DNA of 64,000 nucleotides. Origin: Ceriagrion tenellum (taxonomy: Eukaryota; Arthropoda; Insecta; Odonata; Coenagrionidae). The notes under the pieces are model-generated. The model saw only the letters and a list, made by a program, of their open reading frames with translations. It did not search any database and had not been told where the DNA came from. Of the stretch, positions 12,361 to 25,364 are shown one piece after another; positions within the stretch are counted from its first letter, which is position 1, and the number at the start of each line of letters is the position of its first letter. The stretch is from positions 160,471,780 through 160,535,779 of the forward strand of contig OY720633.1 in assembly GCA_963169105.1 (NCBI GenBank), given 5' to 3'. The translations under genes were made by a program, and so were the position numbers.

Positions 12361-13262
12361 TACATCTACATCTAAATAATACTCTGCGAGCCACCGCATG
12401 GGTGTGTGGCAGGGGGTGTTAAGTAACCAGCCGTGTAAAGGTGTAAGTTTTTGGAGATGAAATGGTGACATGTATTATAGGAGTGTATTTAGTGGAGCTT
12501 AATTTTTCTTGTAGTAGCTTACTGTTCGTGGAAAGAACGAGTTTTTGTACCTATCTGTTCGGCAGTGTATCTCTCTTATTTTATCGCATCTGTCAAACCT
12601 AGAAATGTAATGAGGAGTCATGATAATATTCAAAATGTTGCTCTGAAAAATATCAGTTCTGAAATTATCAAGCAACCTAAGCCTAGCGTGTAGCCTCCGA
12701 GTCTCTAGGACCTTAATCCCTCTAGAAGTTGTGAGACACTATATGTACGCTCGTAGCAGTTTTTAACGAAGCGCTCTGCTTTCCTTTGTATGTTATTAAG
12801 TTTTTTGGTTAAATCAATTTGACCAGGGTCTCAAATGCTCGCGGCGTATTCGAGATATGGCCTTACCAGAGCGAAGTAGTATTTCTCTTTGACTTTTTCA
12901 TCCGAGGACCTTCCTATTATATGTTTAACAAAACCTAGTTTTTAAATGCTGCGCCACATATGTTTTGTGTGTGTAATCCCCACGATATATCAGAAGTTAA
13001 TGTAATTCCAAGATATTTTACTGTATCTGAAGATTTTATGTTTACTCCTCCCACGGTATAGGTATGGCATTTTCGTGATGACTTTCGCAGGAAGTGAACT
13101 GTAGTGCATTTGCTGACATTTAATTCTAACCCCCACTCCTGGCACCACTAATGAACGCTGTCAAGGTCCGATGACAGAGCTTCAAAGTCTGTGTCTTCGC
13201 TTATTTCACGGTAGATAACTGTATCATCTGCAAATAATCTTATTTTACTGCTAACTCTAGAA
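12361..13262 (-). mobile_element. CR1-like LINE fragment, copy 2
   Basis: Minus-strand copy of the same element as at 5.4 and 25.4 kb. It starts at the 3' tail (ACATCTACATC on the plus strand at 12361) and ends abruptly near 13262, inside the reverse transcriptase palm. The catalytic motif FADD is intact, encoded at 13234-13223, in the context IRLFADDTVIYREI. Beyond it DLDSVH is readable before frameshifts set in. Upstream of 13262 the sequence switches to CpG-rich DNA that is not shared with copy 3, which marks the 5' truncation point. Confidence 0.85.
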
Positions 13263-14840
13263 AACATGGGCGGTTGGCAAAATGAGTTCGGCGTAAGAAG
13301 GCAATAGAGTTGCAATGAAAACTCGGTCGACAATCCCGGTTACAAAAGCGGGGCTTTAAATGACGTCTCGACGGAAAAGAGATTGTTAAATCGCGTGGGT
13401 CGGGGTGAAAGGCCGAAACTTCGCACGCTATTCCGAAATATGCGCCAAACCGGAGGGGGAGGGAGGGTCGTTCAACCCGTGGGGTCGCCATTTCCCTTCT
13501 CTATTCTGCATTTTTGAAGAAGGTGGAGTGGAGGAGGACACTCGGGCAGGGGGCGCTAAGGTAAGGTGCGGTCGCGCGCGGGAGGCATCTCTGGCATCGG
13601 AGACGAACGGAGGGAGGGGAGGCGGTCGGCCGTTTTTATTTAAATGGGAGACGGGTGTTAAGGGAAAAGGGAGCTTATTGAATGCGAAGAGGGGAAGGGA
13701 ACGGAGAGAGGGAAAAGGATGAAATGGTCCGAGATCCGTGGCCTATTTCAAGAGACATGACTGCTCTTCCACGCCGCGGGTTATTTTATTCTCACGCGTG
13801 TGCTCGTGAGCGAGGATGGGCGCAGAATGTGGGGTGAATAATGATTGGCCGGGGAAAGTTTTTTTTTAATGAAACACCGTGTGTCATAGCTATGATACGA
13901 AGCCAAAGTCGCAAACAATAAAATAGCTAGCGAGCATTTATATACCGTAAGCCCAATCTCTAAATATAATAAATGGCAAGCACGGAAGATTCTCACCAAG
14001 TTACGCCAACGAGAGTCAGTCTTATATAGGGACACGTTTTGTTCCCGAGAAAACCTTGACACTTAAATAATAATGTTTCTGTAATTAAAAAAATAATAAT
14101 TCAAATTTTTCTTCCTAAATTAACCTTAACACTGAGATATTTTTTTTCCAAATGGCCGACAAAACATCTACTAACTAAGGAAACTAAGGAAAGTCAATAC
14201 CACCGGCGACGGTAGGCTCTTTCGCTGATCTGTGGGTGACTTATGCGAGGAACTGCTATAGAATTTCAGAGATAAGATAACATTTATCAAGTCAGAAATG
14301 GATTCAAGAGTCTTTCTAAATAAGTATTTGGATATCAGCGTAAAACAAGATGAAAAATTCGCCATTGGAGCCAATTGTAGCCAATTATAGCCAGAGATTT
14401 CACCCAACAAGATGAATTTTTCTCCAAATATTTTAATCTCAAAATTGTTTCTTTTTTCTTCTAGGAGTCCATCTGTGCTCTGCAGGGGAGAAGAATCTGG
14501 CTCCGAGCTGATTTATGGAGGCCTGAGAGGGGAAAGGTGAAGGACGGAATGGGATTGGCGTGGTGGTCAAGCGGTGAAATTGACGGTTAGTGAGTGAGGA
14601 GGTGAGAGAGAGGAGAAAGAGGAAATAGGGCGAGACAGAGTAGGGAGGGACGGAATTAGGGCTCTGGGGATTATGTGGGGGGTCTAGCTTGATCTTGAGG
14701 GATAACTGACTTTATTTTAGCGACGTGCGATCGGGGCTACACAGCATTTCCTGGGACCTCGTAAATAAACATGGCAGCTACGGATGGCGATGGCCCTGAG
14801 GGGGAAAGCCGGACAGAGGTCGGAACGCGTGCATGATTCA
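13263..14840. other. CpG-rich then purine-rich block
   Basis: 13320-13740 is CpG- and G-rich on the plus strand, and 14460-14840 is again G/A-rich. Open frames at 13405-13722 (plus) and 13240-13491 (minus) are compositional; the plus product is Gly/Arg/Lys-rich without a recognisable domain. The segment could contain a promoter or an untranslated exon of an unseen gene, but no signal fixes this. Confidence 0.4.
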
Positions 14841-15479
14841 TTCCACGAATAAACACATCCAAGGCAGAAATTCTAAAGTAGGAGGACATCAATAAGCTCA
14901 ATGAATGCAAAGAAAACAGAGAAACATATCATGACAACTGAAAAAAGTGGCGCATTACTTTTCTCTGACGCGATAACTAACTTAAGAGTAAACGAATAGT
15001 AATAGAGAAAGTTCTAAAAAATACCATAGTGCTGTCGCCATTCCCGAAATCTAAATATCCCAATTTCTTGGTCCAGTTCATTGTCTTTTTCTAGCCGCAA
15101 AGTTTCCCCATTTACTCCAGAATTCCAAGTTTCCCGGTGAATATGAGTTTTCTTGTGGTTCCATCAGATAGAAGGAAAAAAGTCTCTTTTTCTGTTACAC
15201 GCGAAAATAGAAGAGGGCCTAAATAAGCTATGTTTGATAGGTTATCTTCCTCACATAGCTATTTCACTAAAACTGTTTTCTCGTTTGATGTTTTCCTGCG
15301 TCGGTGAGATTTTTCTTTCATTAAGAATGTCCATATTTGGAAAAATTAAAGGTATTTAATTGATTTTGTTTCCATTTTATGTAATGCAACAAAGTCTACC
15401 TCTATCTTAAAACCCATGTACATCAGTGACACTCCAATGAAGGTCCCCGGCAAAGAGTTGGAGAGAAAACATGTACAGC
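14841..15479. other. AT-rich non-coding stretch
   Basis: No supported feature. The open frame at 15153-15359 has no recognisable motif. Confidence 0.5.
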
Positions 15480-15690
15480 GAAAACTTTGGGAAGAAAAAA
15501 GACAAACTTATATGACTCATTTTTCAGCACGATAACCTCTTGAGAACAACTATTCAAGGAGAAATGAATAGGAAGAATAACAAAGGAAGACCATAGATGA
15601 ACTACGATAGCAAACCACGAGGTGCGACAAATACTATGTAGGAATGAAACAGGTCAGAGGAGAGTGGATAGGAGATCTGAGGCAAACCAA
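15480..15690 (+). mobile_element. LINE 3' end (lineage B)
   Basis: The plus strand translates as KKKDKLI, HDNLLRTTIQGEMNRKNN and KGRP, with MNYDS following. This is the GHILRHDxLLRTIIEGxxxGKRxRGRPRxxYxxQ block that closes the reverse transcriptase ORF of many arthropod LINEs. The basic tail is followed by NRSEESG and EI in the position of the usual AEDRxxWR block. It has stops and no upstream domains, so it is a short truncated copy related to those at 1.4 and 27.2 kb. Confidence 0.65.
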
Positions 15691-16144
15691 TATTTTTATT
15701 GACGAGTGCACGTGATGATGTGCATAAATATCTGTTCTGGGCTTTACTTTCACGTTTAACGACCACAAGTTAACCTTCAAATATCCGCACTCATATATCG
15801 AGGGAGCCGCGGTACATCGTAGAGGGGAATCGTTTCGAACTTCAGTAAACATTCACGACACACTGCGGGTAAACCCCAAAGTCGGGCTAGAAAGGACCGT
15901 ACGTTTCTTTCATGGCTCGCGCCATTCACTTTTTTATAGTTTCAAACAAAAGCCCCAGAACAGCACGCTAAAAAATTCACAAAACGAAAATGAGGTATCA
16001 ACCCAAACTGGCTCAAAAATCGACAATTTGTAATTTTTCAAGATAAGAAAGCATAAGAAACAACTACGAGTTTTATTGGAATTGAGATATGACGAATTAT
16101 TTTTACGGGGCATATATTATAGAAGCAGATACATAATTCATCTA

Positions 16145-16566
16145 TATAGATTATTATGTCCTTTAGGTTCTAACAGTTTAGTTCTAGTTGAGCAGTTTGA
16201 AGCCTCCTTGTGACTGCTTACAGCGTTGTTCAAGGGCCTAGCCTCATTGAAACACCAGTTCCCGTAAGATCCCTGAAGTTAAGCAATGTTGGGCCCGGAC
16301 GAGGGTTGGATGGGTACCCATTTCTTCACCGTGGCGCTCTTGTCCCGTCTGCATGTGGCAGGCAGGTTAAAAATGGAGTTGGCACGATGGACCACTCAAG
16401 GACTAGATGCCCGAGCTCCTGTCGAAGGCTCCCCCTACTAACAATCTACAACAATCTACATCGTTGTAATCTCCTTGGCACTATTTACTGTTACCTCATG
16501 ATGCTACTTCCAAAAGATAGCAGTTTTTTTTGCAAGTTATAGATTGTTATGTCCTTTACGTTCTAA
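16145..16566 (+). mobile_element. 5S rRNA-headed SINE flanked by 29-bp direct repeats
   Basis: Two copies of a 29-base segment (16145-16173 and 16538-16566, 27 of 29 identical) bracket about 364 bases. The insert begins with a leader and then a 5S rRNA-like head (16222-16343), continues with a body of unknown origin (16344-16500) and ends in a T-rich stretch (TTTTTTTT at 16525-16532). This is the layout of a SINE whose RNA polymerase III promoter comes from 5S rRNA, as in the SINE3 class, rather than from a tRNA. The flanking repeats look like a long target-site duplication, though 29 bp is longer than usual. Confidence 0.6.
16222..16343 (+). pseudogene. 5S rRNA-like sequence (head of SINE)
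   Basis: The core CTGAAGTTAAGCAATGTTGG, preceded by CAGTTCCCGTAAGATC and followed by GGATGGGTACC, corresponds to the internal control region of eukaryotic 5S rRNA (usual form close to GTTCTCGTCAGATCACCGAAGTTAAGC...GGATGGGTGACC). The 3' end TTCACCGTGGCGC corresponds to the closing helix. The 5' end is more diverged. Substitutions across the stems and the fused body make it a retroposed derivative, not a functional 5S gene. Confidence 0.75.
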
Positions 16567-19500
16567 AAGAACTTCCTCGCCGACTCAAAATGTTTAACTT
16601 CAGTTTATTTAAGTCAGATATTACTCATGTCAAAAAAGCAACAATCGTCATGTTTTACATAAAGAATATTAAACAACTTGTCGTTATGTTTAATTAGACA
16701 TTTGAAATACAAGAAGCAACAAGTTCAAAATATAAAAAGTTAAATTGCAATCTCAACAGTTTAGATAACTCAATACGTAATTTACCAAAGTGTATCGGTT
16801 CGGTCCGTCCGTCGGTCACAAGAAGGCTATGCACCAATGGTTTCAGTATGATACGATGATATTTCCCTTCAAGTAAAATGGCAAACGTGGGGATATTAGC
16901 TAGCACACTCTTTCCCCAGTTCTGGTTGAGTGGATCACGGAGCAAGGTAGGAGTGTGGCGAGCGGGTGAAGTGCTAGAAGGGAGGCGGAGGGCAATAAAG
17001 GCACGTGGGGGAGGCGTACCAACGAAGTAGACAGTTGAAAGAGGTTAGCATTCATTTTATAAGCACTCGGAGGTATGGTCCCTTACAGATGACATATCTC
17101 CCCTAGTTCTGCTCTGATTTCTCAGATTCCTGCAGAGAAGAAGGCGGGAATCGCGAGAAAGCAAAGATACGCGGGAGACGATCCGCCGGGTGAACTAATA
17201 AAATCTAAACAAAAGTTGAGGGCAATGAAAATTTCATTATTTACTTTCATAGGTCTTGAAAATCAGTCCGAATATTGAGTGGAAGGATACAAATGGCGAG
17301 GGAGTGCTTTCCGTGGGGTCCATTCCGGCACCATTTCTTCAAAGCTATAATGACTCTATTGGAATGACGAAGGTCTGGTCCGATTGGACATACATACAAC
17401 GATGCGAGTATGGTCATTCGTTGGCGCCACACCCGAGGTTTAATACTAACGAATCAATTCCACAAGGCAATTTTAAACCGACAAAGCACTAGTTCAGAAA
17501 TTTACCCACCCGACGGGAAGGATCGGAACAGAGCGACAGAGGTTAGGAAGAGTAAGAGGCGGGTGGTAGGCGAATGACCCCCATCTGAATGCACGTCGGG
17601 ATTGCGAATGGAGGTAAGGGAGGAATAGAGAGAGGCAGAGAGAAATGGTAAAACGGACAGCGTAGCGCCAAAGCCACCTAAAGAAACACAGCTGCACATC
17701 TTCACGCCACGCTTTCCAGAGCCATGAAAACGCAAAATAATGGGGCGGGTGTCAGACAAATGTTTTATCCCGCCTCTGTCTGTCTCTCTGCCTCTCTCAA
17801 GCCGGCTGACAGGTTTGCGATGCTTTTCAACTGGAGCGCACTAGAAACATACCCACCCTCCTCCCAAGTCCTTCATCCATTCAGCAGGACTCTGTCAACA
17901 TACGTCCCGGGAATGAAGGACGAACTAACTAAGGGGATTTTTGGGTAAGTATTCGCTGTCCAATTGGCAATTTTCAGCCGCCATAGTCAGCCACGCACTT
18001 TACCTCACTACGTCACTCAAATAGTTCTCGTTCCATAAACCTTTAATCGGTGCATTTGATTTAATTATGGCAAATCAATTATTTATTTACTTAATTTAAT
18101 TCACTATGAAAATTCAGATCTCTGAGGAGTGTTCTCATCTCAGTATACTGACAGTAAAATAAGCAAACGGCATTCAAGAGTAACAATAAAGATAACGATA
18201 CACAACTATCGATGAATTTAATATATAATTTCAAACGAATACATTTAGAATGCTTAGCAGCGTATTTTTTACTACAGATATTTGACAGTGAGTTTAGTTT
18301 TAAGAAATGAAACTACAAAAAGGAAAGGCATTCAAATTATTCACTCCACCGCGTCACAGAACTGCATAAAACTGAAAGCGTGGTCTCTGGTATAAAGCCT
18401 GAATATTACTAATCGCAAAACTATAGCAAAATGAGGAATGCACAATTTAATAATTTTACGAATGTAAAGTACAACTCAGCCCTCGATTTCCTCGAAGGGA
18501 AAGCCCACCGATAAAGACCGAAGGACAAGTAATCAAGTAAAACAAGATATAATGAATCAAAGAGAAGTACTATGAAGATAAAAAGAATGAAATCATTATA
18601 AAATGAAGAAAATATGTCCAATACCAATAAATGAATCCTAACCAAATAGATCAATCCTAACCAAACTGCTCCTGAGGTCGCGCTTCTCGAGGTACAGAAT
18701 GATTGAGGAATGGCTTTATCTTCAAATAGGGGTTAAATTCTCATGAATTTCAAGTCTAGTACATTTATTTCGGCAGAGCTAAAGATGAAATGTTAACAGG
18801 TTTATTTGTAGAGAAAAACACAAGACTATCCAGTTGCAGTTACAGCATAGCCGTGCGCAACGACCATCTCTGAACAAAATTTGAATAAAATTAAGAGGAA
18901 AAGAAAAAATTCCAAAGTTGAGTTTTTAAAAATAGAAAAAATTGATCCGTATACTGAAAAAAGAATTCCGGGATAAAGATGCTGACAGTGTATTGTTTTT
19001 AAAGATGGGTCGAGGTCGTTCAATTTTATTGGACTCGTGCAATATGAAAATTACTTCTCAGAGATTAAGAAACTTGACGACATGCTTACCATAAATACAT
19101 TAAATACTGAAAATTAAACTTCGCACGGAGCCTTATAACCACCAAACTTTTCGAAAAATGTCATTGCGAGACCAGTTATTCTAACCATTGCAGTAGTCTC
19201 TGAAATGCATTCGTAGAACTTGCAAAAGGAATCGACAAGAAATTATAGGATCACAAGCAATACTTACACAATGGAAATGCGAAATGAGGTTAAAGGTATC
19301 AGGAACGAGCAGAATAAAACACGGAGATTTCATGAGCAAATTGATGTCATAAGTTGAGGATCACAAAAAAAGGGTGCGAAGAAAGACATTATAAAGCGTC
19401 GATGAAATGAAGTCAGTTTTGATTGTGATAATGGCCAATCGATTACTAATAGACCGCAATCAAAGAATCATCAGAACTTTAAAAATCAAAGGTGAGGTTT

Positions 19501-20679
19501 TTAGTGAATAGAGATATAAATGAGATGGATGATGTTATAATGAAGACTTAAACTGAATGGTCAAATTAACCAAGCATGGATGAAAGAAATGGCTATTGAA
19601 TTAAGTAGCTGTCCATGATGTTAATTAGAACAAGTTTCATGCAAGGTAAAATTGAATGCACCATATTTATTTTCAAGCAGAATATGCATATCTTAAGGCG
19701 TTGCTAACAAAATTTGCTATGAAAAGCAAAGGCTTATAAAAAACTCTCTAAGTTTATTATTGAATACTTTCGCGTCATCATTCAATGATATTCCCATACT
19801 TATTGACTATTAGCTACAAAGCACCGACGTGAAACAAGACGCACAACTCATTTGGCGGACGTTCTCAGAATTAATTTGAGCAACAAAGATAAGAAGTTTT
19901 ATAGCTATGCATAGAGATGTCCGAGCGCAGACGTCAATAAAACTTGAAACAAAAATTGTAAAATTTTCACTTAAAAATGATCTACGCGCCAAATTACATT
20001 TAGATATTTACAAAACAATTACATTCAACGTCAATCATGGCAGGCTGTAATGAAAAAAAACGCTAAATTCAGTATTCCTTACAATATTTAGCATATTAAT
20101 TACAATACATAAAGAGACCGGAAAGATAATTCGTCCGGCGTCTTAATGCATGATATCCAGAGTGATTCAGCAATGAATTTAACCAGTGACTAATATTGGA
20201 TACATTTCCGAGGTTAAATTTCCATGGAAGCCTTACTTGCAGTTGATTTCGTCGAATTTCTTCGTCAATGGATCCCTGTTAAAATGCACTGCGAGTATAC
20301 ATTTTAGCGTGAGGATGGACGTACAACAACACAGTTGCTGACGGGCAGCTCAAAGCACCAGGTTACCCAGAAAAGCCTTGCTTTCACTGAGTTTCGCATG
20401 AAACATGGGACATGAGAAACTAAAGGTACATCATTTAAGCGAAGGCGGACGTCTGATTTTCCTCGATCCTTACCTCTCCAATCTCTATCCATCCATTTAT
20501 ACCCTTCACTAGAGACTCGGATGAGACACACACGGCTATCGAGATCATACCCAAAATAGACCGCGGCGAAAATTCATTAGAACACACCTAACTATATTTC
20601 CCCATCACTTAACCAATTCGCAGTTCCCGACATCTCCATTTTCAAATTTTGAGGATACCAGGACCAGTCACGGAACCAC
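16567..20679. other. Non-coding stretch with purine-rich patches
   Basis: 16900-17200 and 17510-17700 are G/A-rich on the plus strand; the rest is AT-rich. The open frames (17256-17492 plus, 17494-17759 minus, 20304-20531 minus) lack domains. Nothing else is supportable. Confidence 0.5.
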
Positions 20680-21330
20680 CCCACGGACTGTGGCGCCAAG
20701 AGCACACTTTAGACGGTTCGTTGCATTGTATTTCAAGCAGTATTGAACGACCTGTTCCTTAAATCCACGGGGGTAGCAAAACTGCGCCATCGCGCGCGCG
20801 ATATCGGAGGATCCTGGTTTGAGTCCCGACCAAGGAGAAAGATTTTTCCTCTGAGACATTTCGCTCTTATCTCCACTTCTCTCCAGTGGGGTCCATACAC
20901 CTCCGGACTCACCTCGCACGCCCTCGCGGGGTAATATTTTCTAGAGGGTGTTCAGATGCGAGCAGCCGAAATCATTCCTCGGTCTCCTCGACACCAAGAG
21001 TTTGAAAGGGAAAAATAAAATGTTTGATCTACGTAGCACATGATGGGCTTCCCGACGTTTCCGGCGCCGCAGAATCTCTTCGGCAATCGCCCCTTATTCA
21101 TCGTCGCATCCCTCGTCACCGCCCCCCTCTAGCCCCCCCCCCTCCGGCACACCCATTTCCCTCCCTTTCCCTTCCCCCCTCCCTCCCCGACGAATCCTTT
21201 TACGGCCTCATCAAGCACTCAACAGACAGGAACACTCTTCCCTGAGCAAACGTTAGACGCGGAGAGGACGCATTCCGAGCACTCCGCGTGAGTTTTAACG
21301 CCTCGCGCCCGAGCGAGGAGGTCACTCGCA
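20680..21330. other. CpG-rich island with SINE-like segment
   Basis: The region is CpG-dense, with a CGCGCGCGCG run near 20791-20800, C-runs at 21120-21200 and a CpG-rich end near 21240-21330. Open frames on both strands are compositional. Part of it (20760-20850) is tRNA-like and annotated separately. It could be a promoter island of an unseen gene. Confidence 0.4.
20765..20850 (+). mobile_element. tRNA-derived SINE-like head
   Basis: The B-box-like string GGTTTGAGTCC (20816-20826) sits in the context GGATCCTGGTTTGAGTCCCGACCAAGG, i.e. a T-arm with flanking complementary bases (TGG/CCA). The upstream part is too diverged for a clear A box. The layout matches the B-box contexts at 41.6, 45.5 and 59.4 kb. 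Confidence 0.45.
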
Positions 21331-23745
21331 GCATCTCAACCGGGCCAAGTAAAACAAATCAAATCTGCGAGAAATTAACATTGGAATGAGCCACATACGA
21401 AAAATGAAAAAAAACACCTTGTATCCAGGGAACTAGGAAGAAACTGAATAACACAAAGAGGAGCCAATTGAAGAAAGATAGATCGTTGTTACGACTATTG
21501 AGGAAGCATGTAGGCATTCACGACGACACCTACAAACAGTAGTTTTTCTACCACATCTGATAGTAAAAATGGCTCTGTTAAAGTATTTTCACCAATTTCT
21601 ATTCCATAAATATCCATAAAATTGGACTTACCGGTAATATACAAAGAGCACGAGCACAATTTACTTAAGAGTAAGCTTCCTGACAATGCTTCATATTTAC
21701 AGAAAAGACCATGCCCATAATGGGGATTTTTGAAACCGATACAATATAAATCCGCGAAGTTTGAGGTTTAGAAATAAATACTCAATATTTCATATTATAA
21801 AAATTCCTATCCGAGCAAGTTGATGAGAAAAATCTCTAAGGATGGAATTCTTCCATCAAGGGATGTTCGAAATATTCTGAGATGGAATTTAACTCCATCA
21901 AATTCAGTACAACATCTCCAGTAATTTGGTAGTTTTAAAAGAGAAAATATTTCAGACTTAAAACTATACGGCCATTGGTGAAAGATTACTAACAGTTGGT
22001 TTCAAGATCACCTTAATGAGGAGAAAAGCAAGAAATAACGTCGCCCTCATTAACTATATACAAGTAGCCTTGAAAGAACATTTTTCAACGGTATAGATAA
22101 ATACATATTTGAGATCGGAACAGAATAATTTTCATTTAATATCCGAGGAACAAAATCTCTGAGATCGGGAGTATAATTTGATTCAACTCTAGACCGGATG
22201 CGGGAAGACAGCAGAGTGAAGGCCCGTGGGAGGGTGACAATTTCACTCTACCACTGACTCTTTTCGCACAAAAGCCGCCTCATGTCGAAAGATAGATCCA
22301 CTCCCTCCTTATGACCGAAAGTATTGAATATCCTCCTCACAGATTCTGTTGATTGCATGAAGGCGGCAATGCTAGCCTCCATTCTCTGAGTGCCATTACG
22401 AATACAAGGAGAAGCCAGTGATCACTCCTGGGTGAAGCGAATAACCTCCGATTTTATACGTTATATTATACACACTAATTGTACACCATTTTTATGATTT
22501 ACCATATTACTCAAGGTAATATTTAATCATAGGAGCGTGTATTTGGAGGCTGTTGAAAAACATCGTCTACTATATGAAATATTGACTTAAAATTTGTGAG
22601 CATGCATTAATAAACACGGAAAGAGAGTTAGAACTATTATTACGATTAACATTTGCATTACGTAGAATAATGATAGCTTGGGAGAGGCAGGTTATTCTAC
22701 TGTAAATAAGCAAAAAGAGTCGGCGCTGGAAGGGACAAATATCAAGCCTCGAATCACAGAAAAAACTTATTGTTAGAAAAATAAACATAAAAATCTACTT
22801 AATTCAAACGGCCGTGAGACTTAGATTACTGAATTTTAATCGTGGTTCCCTGGCTTTGAAACAACATACTCTGTGGTAGGTAAACAAATTATCCACTTAT
22901 GATCATTCGACAATTCTTAAAACCCAAATAATAAGCGAAGTTGTTGCATTTGGAATTAGACCCAATATATAAGATCCAATAACCTCGATCACAGACAGTT
23001 GCCAAGAATACTCGGTTTCAGCTACATCCCCTATTCATTGCCATTTAGGTATTATTTTTGTATTTTATGCGAAGAATCATTTGAAACTTCTTTTTAAGTA
23101 TAATTCATCAGTCCAAAATAGAGGGCAATTCTATACGCGCGCCTTAACAGCGCTTGAAGAAATCGGTATCGAACTACAACGAAAATTGATAAGGTCATAG
23201 GTCAAGGTACAGGTGAGTGTGTGGCAGCCCCATCGATTATACTGCGATCTCTACGCAGAAATTTCCGGGAGCTCTTCGAGCAAAAAGCGGTTTCAACTTT
23301 TTTTCGCACTCCGCAAGGTCTTCATGTATCTCAGCTCGATCAACCCTCCCTGCCTTTCACCCGCGGCTCTTTATTTCTCGGATATGCGGATTTGGGCAGT
23401 TAACTTAAGCAAACGCGCTTGAATGCATCGTGCAATTCTGTTTCTGAGTACAAAAATGGGTTTGATAAAAGCACAGACTTTAGAGAGAATTTCTTAGAAA
23501 AGTATTACCGATATAAAATAAATCATGAGCTTTGCCTTCGGCAACATATGATCATCTGTAGATGTTCACCATAAAAGATTAATGAAAAACGTAAGTAGGG
23601 GGAGACAAGTATTTTTTGAAAGTTATGTGAACGGTTAATAAATAGGTATATTTCAAGCGGAGCAACAAATTTTTGAAATTTCGGGTGTGTACGAAGCATT
23701 TCCTGATGACTGATTAAAAAAATTGAACATTCGACTCATCCCATG
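21331..23745. other. AT-rich non-coding stretch
   Basis: No recognisable gene. One oddity is 23213-23422, where all three plus-strand frames are open over about 190 bases, directly after a consensus splice donor string CAG|GTGAGT at 23210-23218. None of the three products shows a known motif. Confidence 0.5.
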
Positions 23746-23975
23746 AGCCCGTTTTACCTGGGGAACGAAATTTAGCAATTTAAAATTGAATATTTTTCTC
23801 AATCTGGCGAGCAACAGTTATTGAATTTGAGCAGGGGATATTTTGTCATCTCGTGTTCATGCATTCGCGCAAGCGCTCTTGCAATTCAACGCTATACATG
23901 ACACAATTTGAAGTTCACGTTCGTATACATTCATGAGATTGGGCAATTACGTAGGTACCCCGTGTGAAACGGGCT
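23746..23975. mobile_element. Candidate MITE with terminal inverted repeats
   Basis: The left end AGCCCGTTTTACCTGGGG and the reverse complement of the right end, AGCCCGTTTCACACGGGG, match over most of 18 bases, enclosing about 230 bp of AT-rich DNA without coding capacity. Such ends and size suit a miniature inverted-repeat DNA transposon. I could not identify a clean target-site duplication (CATG before, TTAA after), which weakens the call. Single ends with related sequence occur near 11669 and 62668. Confidence 0.4.
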
Positions 23976-25364
23976 TTAAAGAAAAGTATGCTGAATAAAG
24001 TTTGATACGAACCCATCCTCACAAAGTTCAATTAGGAACATTCTATACCAACGGTATCAGTTAATTAAGATCAATTGACTCGGAACGTCCACCAAAATGC
24101 CATGGTGCATACTTCACATTACGAAGCTAATGTGTCACCTTACATCGCCATATGAGCATATATATTTTGAAAGCGTCTTTTTCCAGGAACGAAAATTATT
24201 ACCAACTACCATTTAATTATCACACGACCAAACACTTCGTCATCGCATAAAATATAGTAAATAAAATAGTAGAGTGGGTGGAAGGTGTTTCCATATAGAA
24301 TCAAAGTTTTCTAAATGCCAATGGGATGGGATAAAGAAAAGAAAATACGATGATCTGCCAGAATAAAACACTGGAGAAGAAACTCAGAGGCATTATGAAA
24401 TAATGCGCTTATTTTTATTCTTAATACTAAAATACATATTAATATGATACTTAACGGAACATAGTAAGTAAAAGGAGTTTTTTCTTAGAAACACTATTAC
24501 GGTATTTCTAATAGTATTTATGACCTAATATTACAACTTTCTCATTTACAGTTTTCATCGCACACTGGTGAAAAGGTGGCACTTAGTGCACAACAGACCA
24601 TCTTCCAAATTTACTGCTTAATTACTTAGTCTCATCACATTAGAGAGTAACCCCTTCTCAAAAATATTATTAGCTCCTTCATTTGTTTTAGCAATGCGTT
24701 ACATATTATCACAGAGTATTACTCTATGATATTATACTCATTAAAAAGGATAATTGGAGAGTTTCGTTTGTCAGGCCGCTTCCTTGAATTGAAGCACTCA
24801 GGAATAGAAGTAAAAACCCCTTGACTATACTACTTCTGATTCTTCGTGCTTCAATTTATCTATCAACTAACACTTGGAGCCAAAATGTCCTGGTGATATG
24901 ATACTACCAAAAGAATTTCACACTCCTTAATTCCGTTACCATGTCTATTTCATTCCTGGCGCCATCACAACGATATTCATATCGATTTAAAAAAATAAAA
25001 ACAAGTGTTTCACTAATCAGCTTCAGCGACACCTTAAGATATCACTGATGTAAAATTGAGGGAAAATAAAATGTAAAATATTTAGACAAAAGATAATACC
25101 ATAAGCTACATGAAGCTACCAAACAATACTCCAGCTGAGCTTGTGACTGAAATATATCAACAATAACTGAAATAATTTCATATTTTCATGTTGGTAAAGA
25201 AAAACAACTTCGTAACCTTTTCACGTAACAATGGTATATTGGTTAACAAGGTGGATATTTTGACGGCGCACCTATCCAATAGTACTTTAATGAAATTTTC
25301 ACAGCAGGAACTTCATATAGTACAATTCAACATGAACATATGGAAGAATAAAAAATAAAAAAAT
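23976..25364. other. AT-rich non-coding stretch
   Basis: No gene recognised; it contains the near-palindrome at 24703-24735. Base composition is uniformly AT-rich. Confidence 0.5.
24703..24735. repeat. Near-perfect 16-bp hairpin, 1-base loop
   Basis: 24703-24718 pairs with 24720-24735 with two mismatches. It is AT-rich and one of a series of short fold-backs scattered through the window. Confidence 0.7.
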
